Below, piece after piece: positions 1-5,629 of a stretch of DNA of 8,189 nucleotides (within the stretch, counting starts at the first letter, position 1; every line of letters begins with the position of its first letter). The notes beneath the pieces are model-generated. The model was given only the letters and a program-made list of their open reading frames with translations, ran no database searches and had not been told where the DNA came from. Source of the stretch: Actinomycetota bacterium (GTDB lineage: Bacteria; Actinomycetota; Actinomycetes; S36-B12); NCBI GenBank assembly GCA_009702725.1, contig WLHM01000046.1, positions 1 to 8,189 on the forward strand, written 5' to 3'. The position numbers and the translations under genes were made by a program.

Positions 1-1
1 C

Positions 2-526
2 TCGATTCAACCAAAGCCAGCACAGTTAGAGATGCCGCTATGGCTTACCGGCGATGCTGCCGCGGCGAGTATTGCGCGTCAAGTTGGCGTGCCATACCTC
101 GGTGCGGCTCAACTAACCCTCGATGAGCTACGGCCGTTGTACGAAGGTGTGCCCACCGATGGGAGCGCGATTGTTCCGCTTTCGCGCGAGGTATTTATCG
201 CGCCCACTACTGAGCGCGCCTACGAACTAGCCGCAAATGCCATTGCCGGGCTGTACGAAGCATTCCGGAAAGATGGCACTTATAGCGGGCCGAGTAATTT
301 CGATGAAATGGTTAAAGATCGGTTTGTCATCGGAAACCCTGACACTTGCATCGAGCAGTTGTACCGATACCAAAATGAACTTGGAGTCAACTACGTTGTC
401 GCTCGCCTTGCCTATCACGATATGCACCCGGGTGAAACAGCGAAGGCGATTCAACTATTTGGACAAGGTGTAGTTCCTGAATTCCGCATGTTCGGGATGC
501 CCGATGAGATTCGCAAGGTGGTATGA
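2..526 (+). CDS. LLM-class flavin-dependent monooxygenase, C-terminal part (5' truncated by window)
   Basis: This is the last 174 codons of a bacterial luciferase-like (LLM) oxidoreductase. The reading frame is open from base 2 and runs off the left edge, so the ATG at 32 is internal. Visible family features are the P-L-W-L-T-G-D-A strand near the window start, followed by an Ala-rich helix and V-G-V-P-Y-L-G. In the family this region is P-x-W-x-G-G followed by the A-A-x-x-G-D-G-W helix. Further on come D-R-F-V-I-G-N-P-D-T-C-I-E-Q, the usual 'G-S/N-P-D-x-V' segment, and near the end L-F-G-Q-G-V-V-P-E-F, the typical 'F-G-E-E-V-I-P' tail. Family members use reduced flavin and O2 to oxygenate small organic substrates, while some use F420; the cofactor cannot be decided from this half. 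The stop overlaps the next gene's start by ATGA (523-526), which suggests translational coupling with the CoA ligase. The family call is firm; the substrate is unknown. Confidence 0.85.
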   Translation, partial: SIQPKPAQLEMPLWLTGDAAAASIARQVGVPYLGAAQLTLDELRPLYEGVPTDGSAIVPLSREVFIAPTTERAYELAANAIAGLYEAFRKDGTYSGPSNFDEMVKDRFVIGNPDTCIEQLYRYQNELGVNYVVARLAYHDMHPGETAKAIQLFGQGVVPEFRMFGMPDEIRKVV

Positions 527-1854
527 GCTTGTCTGACGTTTTTGATTCCATCGAGGTTCAACCCTGGTCGGAAGTTGTCGAACTCCACGAAGCTCTGCTC
601 CAAGAGCAACTAGATTATGTGGTAGCAAGATCAGATTTCTACAAGGCCAAATTTGCCGGGCTGCGCTCATCAGTGGGTTCACTAGCCGACCTGGCAAATT
701 TACCGTTTACGTCCAAGGACGAAATTCGAGAGAGCCTGTTGGCGCGGCCGCCACTTGGGCTCCATGTGGCCGCCGACCTAGGCGATGTCGTGCAAATCCA
801 ATCCTCGTCCGGCACTACCGGGATGCCAACTTTTGTTGCAGCCACTGCGCATGACATCGATACCTGGAATTCAATGGGTGCCCGAGTCTTTTACGCCAAT
901 GGGTTCCGCCCGAAAGACTGGGTAATGCACGCCTATGCGATGGGCCGCGGTTTTGTTGGTGGGTTAGTGAATATCGAGCACCTGCAACATCTGGGAGTGT
1001 GTGTAATTCCGCTGGGTGCCGAGTCCGGTACGGAGCGGCTCTTGGGCGCAATTGACCATTTAAAGCCGGTAGCTATGTGCGCGACTCCATCGATGGTTAG
1101 CCACCTCGGATCAATGGCACCTGAAGTCCTCGGAAAACCGGCTCGCGAACTTTCGATCAGGAAGATCTCAGTTGGCGGCGAGCCAGGTGGTGGTATCCCT
1201 GCGATTCGACAGCAAATGGAAGAACTGTGGGGCGCAGATGTGCGCGACATGATGGGTGGTGCTGACTTTGGCAGTACCTACTGGGCGGAATGCGATGAAA
1301 AAGACGGGATGCATGTCTGCTCCCAAGGTGCTTTGCACGTTGAACTAATTGATCCAGACACTTTGGAGTCGCTACCAATTGCGGAAGGCGTCTCTGGGGA
1401 GCTTGTTTATACGACACTGCGCCGCCAAGCCACCCCGCTTATTAGATATCGCATGGGCGACATAGTTACCGTGACCGCGATGGATTGCTCATGTGGACGA
1501 ACCGGCTACAAGATCAAGGCCCATGGTCGGGCCGACGACATGCTGATCGTCCGCGGGGTTAATGTCTTCCCCGCGGCAATCAAGGATGAAGTAATGCAGT
1601 TCGTTCCCGACACCACGGGTTACCTAAAAATTGACCTTGATTTTGCTGGGCATAGTACCTACGAAGCCCTAAACATGCGCGTCGAGATTTCTAACACGAG
1701 CAAGAAATCGGCTAAGGATTTGGCACTGCTGCTCGAAGGAGCAATTAGAGATAAATTGACGGTTAAAGTGGTGGTAAATATCGTGCCGGAAGGGGCCATC
1801 GAGCGGCCCGGGGCGCAAAAAGAAAAGCTCCTAGAACGGGTGTCGAAAGCATGA
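523..1854 (+). CDS. PaaK-type adenylate-forming acyl-CoA ligase (phenylacetate-CoA ligase family)
   Basis: This is a complete 443-residue protein, close to the usual PaaK length of about 435. It belongs to the ANL superfamily, which adenylates a carboxylate with ATP and then transfers it to CoA in the cytosol. Visible motifs are the Ser/Thr/Gly phosphate loop S-S-S-G-T-T-G-M-P (residues 94-102), G-G-E-P-G-G-G (218-224) and R-Y-R-M-G-D (308-313, the A7 region). A C-x-C-G-R-T segment (322-327) follows, then G-R-A-D-D-M-L-I-V-R-G-V-N-V-F-P (335-350), which matches PaaK closely. A C-terminal lysine (K433) lies in the G-A-Q-K segment, where the adenylation lysine is expected. The A5 segment, Y-G-L-S-E in classical PaaK, reads about M-G-G-A-D (244-248), so the acid may not be phenylacetate. 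No other phenylacetate pathway (paa) gene is present. An AAGG at 515-518 and the ATGA overlap with the monooxygenase support the start. Confidence 0.9.
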   Translation: MSLSDVFDSIEVQPWSEVVELHEALLQEQLDYVVARSDFYKAKFAGLRSSVGSLADLANLPFTSKDEIRESLLARPPLGLHVAADLGDVVQIQSSSGTTGMPTFVAATAHDIDTWNSMGARVFYANGFRPKDWVMHAYAMGRGFVGGLVNIEHLQHLGVCVIPLGAESGTERLLGAIDHLKPVAMCATPSMVSHLGSMAPEVLGKPARELSIRKISVGGEPGGGIPAIRQQMEELWGADVRDMMGGADFGSTYWAECDEKDGMHVCSQGALHVELIDPDTLESLPIAEGVSGELVYTTLRRQATPLIRYRMGDIVTVTAMDCSCGRTGYKIKAHGRADDMLIVRGVNVFPAAIKDEVMQFVPDTTGYLKIDLDFAGHSTYEALNMRVEISNTSKKSAKDLALLLEGAIRDKLTVKVVVNIVPEGAIERPGAQKEKLLERVSKA

Positions 1855-2039
1855 GTAAAGCGTGTGCAATTTATGCATGGCCGATCCGACTGGGTTCCCC
1901 TGAGCGCGCGATGTTTTCGGCGTCACGTTTTGGTAACTGTTGCCCCGAAATGTTGGCTATTGCGCGCGGTATTTCCTATTGTGATGCCATCATCCCCCGA
2001 TTGGTCGCGTCATCCAGCAGCGAGAAGAGGATTGCGTGA
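1851..2039 (+). CDS. Small hypothetical ORF (62 codons) filling the gap between CoA ligase and ABC ATPase genes
   Basis: No family is recognised. The frame starts at an ATG overlapping the ligase stop (ATGA, 1851-1854) and ends at a TGA overlapping the ATPase's GTG start (GTGA, 2036-2039). This exactly copies the junction style of the rest of the operon and is the main argument that it is translated. The predicted product has 62 residues and four cysteines (5, 30, 31, 44), including N-C-C-P, with a Ser-rich, charged C-terminus (S-S-S-S-E-K-R-I-A). It has no clear signal peptide or membrane helix. About 56% of third codon positions are G or C, not visibly different from the neighbours. The upstream ribosome binding site is weak (C-G-A-A-A-G). 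Alternatives are an untranslated spacer, a decayed remnant of a longer gene, or an ORF whose passage of ribosomes serves only to couple translation. A second overlapping frame (1864-2049) is rich in Arg and Trp and looks less natural. Confidence 0.4.
   Translation: MSKACAIYAWPIRLGSPERAMFSASRFGNCCPEMLAIARGISYCDAIIPRLVASSSSEKRIA
2023..2030 (+). promoter_or_regulatory. Ribosome binding site supporting the GTG start of the ABC ATPase
   Basis: A purine-rich A-G-A-A-G-A-G-G stretch ends five bases before the GTG at 2036. It fixes that GTG as the ATPase start: the protein then begins directly with the conserved first strand (V-L-E-V-S-G-L-T-K), and no ATG lies suitably close. Confidence 0.65.
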
Positions 2040-3562
2040 ACGTTCTTGAAGTTTCCGGGCTAACCAAATATTACGGTGACTCGGTAGCCCTTGATAATGC
2101 TGGTATTAGTGTCGGGGCCGGGGTGATTCACGCCATTGTTGGTGAAAACGGTGCAGGCAAGTCCACCATGGTGAAAGTACTTTCCGGCATGGTCACGCCA
2201 GATTCTGGTGAGGTAAAAATTGATGGCACCGTGCTCGAGCTGGGTGTGCCAAAAGTTTCAAGGAGCGCGGGGGTCTTCACCGCGTTTCAAGAACTATCAC
2301 TACTACCGAACCTGACGGTTGCCGAAAACTTGCTTATCGCCGAACTCCCAACACGATCGGGAGTTGTTAGCCGTCGCGCGGTTCAAGGTCAGGCAGCGAA
2401 GATTTTGAAAGAGTGGGGGGTTGATGACCTTGACCCCGGGCTCATGGTGGGTCAGCTGCCACTTAGTGCCAAGCAGCGACTCGAATTAGTTCGAACACTT
2501 TCGCACAACCCCAAGATCCTGATTTTGGACGAACCAACCGCAGCGCTACCCGATACTGATTGGCTGTTCCGACATGTCCGCGCGGCCCGCGATAGGGGCG
2601 CGTGTGTTTTGTATATCTCACACAAGTTAGCCGAAATCGGCCAACTGTGTGAAAGCGGCACCATCATGCGTAACGGCAAAATTGTAGGCGATTTCAACCC
2701 CACGAATTTTAGCCACGATGAAATCATTTCATCAATGATCGGGCGATCGATCAGCATGGCATTCCCACCAAGGGTTACCGCTATCCCCGCCGATGCCCCA
2801 ATACTTCTGAAAGCGATTGATTTCGAGGTTGGGAACCGGGTGCGAGGTGTCGATCTACAAGTCCGTGAGGGTGAAATTGTCGGTGTTGCCGGCCTCGAAG
2901 GCCAAGGTCAGCGCGAACTCTTCTACGGCCTCGGAGGTGCCTCGCCGGTAACAGGTGGCATTGTTGAGGTAGCGGGAACTGCCACAAAGGTTTCCAATCC
3001 GCGCAAAGCACTCAAGGCAGGTCCTGGTATCGCTCTAGTTCCTGAAGAGCGAAAGCGTGAGGGGATTTTTGCCGACCTAACCTCGGTCACGAATATCTCG
3101 GTTCCTGCCTTGAAGAAACTATCCTTTGCCGGAATCATTCGTCGCGGCCCTGAGCGGAAACTCGCAATGGAGGCCGGGCGTGATGCCCATATGCCAGAGG
3201 AGTACTTAGGTCGTGATGTCGGGCGACTGTCGGGCGGAAATCAGCAGAAGTCAGTGCTGGCGCGCACAAACTTGACCGGTGCCAAGATTTTGCTGATGTT
3301 TGACCCGACAAGAGGTATAGACCCATCGGCAAAGCTTGAGGTTTACAGCACGCTCCGTACCTCGGCGGCAAATGGCGCGGCAGTTTTGTTTTACTCGACA
3401 GAGATCCCTGAGTTAGTTGGGCTCTGTGATCGGGTGATCGTTATGTACCACGGGAGAGCCGTTGCCGAGTTCGAAGGTGAACGAATTACTGAAGACGCAA
3501 TCATGCAAGCCGCCGTGGGTAACACCTCATCCGCAACTGCTGCTCAGGGGGATAAGTCATGA
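2036..3562 (+). CDS. CUT2-family (ribose/galactose-type) ABC importer ATP-binding protein, two nucleotide-binding domains
   Basis: The 508-residue length is normal for RbsA/MglA-type ATPases, which power monosaccharide-type importers from the cytosolic face. Domain 1 has Walker A G-E-N-G-A-G-K-S-T (36-44), the Q-loop F-Q-E (84-86), a variant signature L-P-L-S-A-K-Q-R (141-148), Walker B I-L-I-L-D-E-P (161-167) and H-loop S-H (195-196). Domain 2 has the degenerate Walker A usual for this family (G-L-E-G-Q-G-Q-R, 286-293) and an intact signature L-S-G-G-N-Q-Q-K (398-405). Its Walker B reads I-L-L-M-F-D-P-T-R-G-I-D (418-429), with Phe-Asp where Asp-Glu is canonical. The H-loop histidine is also missing there (Y-S-T-E, 452-455). 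Only site 1 is therefore likely to be fully catalytic. The gene starts with GTG, overlaps the small ORF by GTGA and the first permease by ATGA (3559-3562). Family certain; the substrate is not readable from the ATPase. Confidence 0.95.
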   Translation: MNVLEVSGLTKYYGDSVALDNAGISVGAGVIHAIVGENGAGKSTMVKVLSGMVTPDSGEVKIDGTVLELGVPKVSRSAGVFTAFQELSLLPNLTVAENLLIAELPTRSGVVSRRAVQGQAAKILKEWGVDDLDPGLMVGQLPLSAKQRLELVRTLSHNPKILILDEPTAALPDTDWLFRHVRAARDRGACVLYISHKLAEIGQLCESGTIMRNGKIVGDFNPTNFSHDEIISSMIGRSISMAFPPRVTAIPADAPILLKAIDFEVGNRVRGVDLQVREGEIVGVAGLEGQGQRELFYGLGGASPVTGGIVEVAGTATKVSNPRKALKAGPGIALVPEERKREGIFADLTSVTNISVPALKKLSFAGIIRRGPERKLAMEAGRDAHMPEEYLGRDVGRLSGGNQQKSVLARTNLTGAKILLMFDPTRGIDPSAKLEVYSTLRTSAANGAAVLFYSTEIPELVGLCDRVIVMYHGRAVAEFEGERITEDAIMQAAVGNTSSATAAQGDKS

Positions 3563-4581
3563 ATACTAATCCCGGCCGAATCCGGCAGACTTTGACAGAC
3601 GGCACGGGGCGTGCGGTTTTCTTCTGGCTCATTTTGATGGCGATCTGGTTATCGCTACAAAGTACCCAGGGCATGGGCGTAGATTTAGGGCAGATTCAGT
3701 CATATCTGGTGTTGTCTCTGCCACTAATCGTCGCGGCGATTGGGGTTACCTTAGTAATTATCATGGGTCAGTTCGACCTCTCGGCTGCAGGTGTAATCGG
3801 GATAGTGAACGTGATTATCGCCTCAACATTGAGTAGTTGGAACCCACTTTTGGTAGTGGTGTTAATGATGGCACTGGGCGGTTTTATCGGCTTGGTGAAC
3901 GGACTTTTCGTTATCCTTGGCAAGCTACCAGCGATTGCGGTAACCCTAGCTACCCTCATCATTTTGCAGGGGCTAGCTGTTGTCATCCTCCCGCAGCCAA
4001 GTGGGAAAATACCGCCGTTCCTTGTTGACGGTGTGCGAGTGCCTTTTGTCGCGCTCGGCATCATCGTCATAATTATCATTGCGTGGATGCTGTTCAAGAG
4101 ATCTCGTTTGGGCCTCTACATGTTTGCCCTCGGAGCTGACCCTGAGGCGCTGCATCTTTCGGGTCTGCCGGTCAAGAAGATCCAACTTAAGATCTTCGTA
4201 CTTGCCGGGGCGCTATACGGCCTTGCTGGTGTCTTTATGTCAGCTTCGCTTGGATCAGGTGACGGCAATGCAGCGGACAGTTTCCTATTAACGACTTTCG
4301 CGGCCGCAGCAATTGGTGGTACCGCCTTTGTCGGCGGGCGAGGTTCAGCAGTTGGCACCCTTTTCGGAGCGTTAACTCTTCTCGCGATTCCCAAAGTGCT
4401 CTTTGTCATCGGCGTCAGCGACTGGACCCAGAAAGTTGCTTTCGGCCTTTTGGTCCTGCTAGCAGTTGTTGCTGGCGCATTCTCATCCCTTAGAAAAGAC
4501 CGCGAGCAATTACTGGTAGCCCCGTACTCAACTCCCACCGAGGGTGAACTAAGCACCGCAACCAAGGGAGGCAACGCATGA
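3559..4581 (+). CDS. CUT2-family ABC importer permease, first subunit (BPD_transp_2)
   Basis: This 340-residue hydrophobic membrane protein of the RbsC-like family probably forms half of the translocation pore. It shows the conserved family blocks in order. G-V-T-L-V-I-I-M-G-Q-F-D-L-S (62-75) corresponds to the usual G-G-I-D-L-S segment, here with Gln-Phe. N-G-L-F-V-I-L-G-K-L-P-A-I-A-V-T-L (114-130) comes next. The cytoplasmic coupling loop G-L-Y-M-F-A-L-G-A-D-P-E-A-L-H-L-S-G-L (185-203) precedes A-I-G-G-T-A-F-V-G-G-R-G-S (251-263). A very hydrophobic Ile/Val helix lies at about 162-178, and a polar C-terminal tail follows about residue 310. The start overlaps the ATPase stop (ATGA), with AGGGG at 3546-3550 as ribosome binding site. 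It differs from the second permease, so the two probably form a heterodimer. Confidence 0.93.
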   Translation: MNTNPGRIRQTLTDGTGRAVFFWLILMAIWLSLQSTQGMGVDLGQIQSYLVLSLPLIVAAIGVTLVIIMGQFDLSAAGVIGIVNVIIASTLSSWNPLLVVVLMMALGGFIGLVNGLFVILGKLPAIAVTLATLIILQGLAVVILPQPSGKIPPFLVDGVRVPFVALGIIVIIIIAWMLFKRSRLGLYMFALGADPEALHLSGLPVKKIQLKIFVLAGALYGLAGVFMSASLGSGDGNAADSFLLTTFAAAAIGGTAFVGGRGSAVGTLFGALTLLAIPKVLFVIGVSDWTQKVAFGLLVLLAVVAGAFSSLRKDREQLLVAPYSTPTEGELSTATKGGNA

Positions 4582-5612
4582 GCGATCAATTAGCAATCCA
4601 AGCACAGCAACGCCGAAGCTCAAGGATGCAAACCATCTACCGCCCACTCATCCTGGCCGCTCTTGCGCTATTGGTGCTGGTCGCCGGTCGGCTTGTCAGC
4701 GAGTCGCTTCCATCTTGGATCGCCGTTCAGACTGTGCTTTCGCTCAGCATGTTCCTCTCGGTCGTTGCCTTCGGCCAGGGCTTGGTCATGCTTACCGGCG
4801 GCCTCGACCTTTCAGTCCCCGGTGTGATCGCACTCTCGGCGAGCATCGTCGCAGTGTGGGTCAGCTTCATGGACGGTAACCTTTTTGTCGGAGTCCTGCT
4901 GGCGCTGGGGGTTTCACTTCTCTTCGGAATAGTCAATGGAGTACTTGTATCCGTCCTGAAAGCACCGGCATTTATCGTCACTCTTGCGATGGGTGCGGTG
5001 CTCGAAGGGTTCTCACTCTTTATCACCTACGGCCATAAGGCTCCGGAGTCACCTGAATTGCTGGTCACACTCTTCAGCGGATCCGGCAAACTTTTTGGGA
5101 TCGGTATTCCGGCCCTACTTTTCTTCGTTGTCGGAATAATTGGTTTCATCATTCAGGCGAGGTCGCGCTTCGGACGTAATGCCTATCTACTCGGTAGTTC
5201 ACTCGAGGCATCGCGTATCGCAGGCCAGCCGGTTAATTTCATTCAGATCAGTATGTACGCGGTCAGTGGGTTCGGTGCTGGCCTGGCTGGTTTAATGCTG
5301 GTTGGTTTTTCAGGTAACGCCCAACTCAGCCTTGGTACAGAATGGCTAATGCCTTCAATCGCCGCGGTCCTCGTGGGCGGTACGGTAATTGGTAGCGGAC
5401 GCGGCTTTTGGCAGGCAACGATAACTGCCGGTTTGATGCTGACCTCTATCACCATCGTGATTCAGTCGACCGGCGTCCCTCAGGGCTGGAAATCCGTTCT
5501 TTACGGAGTCGTCGTCCTGGTCGCATTACTTTCCACTAGGTCGGACTTCGGACGGCGTAGAAGGAAGCAAATTTCCCAATCTCCACTCCAGGGAAATCCA
5601 CCGAAAAAGTGA
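4578..5612 (+). CDS. CUT2-family ABC importer permease, second subunit (BPD_transp_2)
   Basis: This 344-residue membrane protein is a paralogue of the preceding permease, with the same block order but a distinct sequence. G-Q-G-L-V-M-L-T-G-G-L-D-L-S (66-79) carries the standard G-G-x-D-L-S. It is followed by N-G-V-L-V-S-V-L-K-A-P-A-F-I-V-T-L (120-136), the coupling loop G-R-N-A-Y-L-L-G-S-S-L-E-A-S-R-I-A-G (199-216) and A-V-L-V-G-G-T-V-I-G-S-G-R-G (263-276). The tail after the last helix is strongly basic (R-R-R-R-K, 326-330), consistent with a cytosolic C-terminus. The start overlaps the first permease by ATGA (4578-4581), with a strong AAGGGAGG at 4564-4571. An ATPase-permease-permease-binding protein order with two permeases resembles rhamnose or autoinducer-2 type CUT2 importers, whereas ribose systems use one permease gene. 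This does not establish the substrate. Confidence 0.93.
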   Translation: MSDQLAIQAQQRRSSRMQTIYRPLILAALALLVLVAGRLVSESLPSWIAVQTVLSLSMFLSVVAFGQGLVMLTGGLDLSVPGVIALSASIVAVWVSFMDGNLFVGVLLALGVSLLFGIVNGVLVSVLKAPAFIVTLAMGAVLEGFSLFITYGHKAPESPELLVTLFSGSGKLFGIGIPALLFFVVGIIGFIIQARSRFGRNAYLLGSSLEASRIAGQPVNFIQISMYAVSGFGAGLAGLMLVGFSGNAQLSLGTEWLMPSIAAVLVGGTVIGSGRGFWQATITAGLMLTSITIVIQSTGVPQGWKSVLYGVVVLVALLSTRSDFGRRRRKQISQSPLQGNPPKK

Positions 5613-5617
5613 GAAAC

Positions 5618-5624
5618 GAAAGGA
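5618..5624 (+). promoter_or_regulatory. Ribosome binding site choosing the ATG at 5630 for the binding protein
   Basis: G-A-A-A-G-G-A ends five bases before the ATG at 5630 and is the best ribosome binding site in this junction. An upstream in-frame GTG at 5609 overlaps the permease stop (GTGA) but has only a distant AGGGAAA (5590-5596). The ATG is therefore preferred, although the GTG would match the overlap style of the operon. Confidence 0.65.
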
Positions 5625-5629
5625 TCCGA

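Noticed and set aside
32..526. ATG at 32 as true start of the monooxygenase
   Set aside because: The frame is open to the left window edge with family-like residues before it, and 164 residues would be only half of an LLM protein.
523..1854. Assignment of the ligase as true phenylacetate-CoA ligase (paaK) in a phenylacetate pathway
   Set aside because: No other paa gene is in the window and the A5 motif differs from PaaK, so only the family name is justified.
1864..2049. 61-codon + strand frame overlapping the small ORF and entering the ATPase gene
   Set aside because: Its product is dominated by Arg, Trp, His and Pro, it begins inside the other ORF with no clear ribosome binding site, and it does not show the overlap pattern of the operon.
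3768..4097. 109-codon minus-strand frame
   Set aside because: It is antisense to the conserved core of the first permease, with repeated Ile/Thr/Met runs from complementing Ile/Val codons and no ribosome binding site noted.
4116..4589. 157-codon open frame on the minus strand
   Set aside because: It lies wholly opposite the first permease gene, shows no recognisable domain, and is the kind of frame produced by the complement of a hydrophobic coding sequence.
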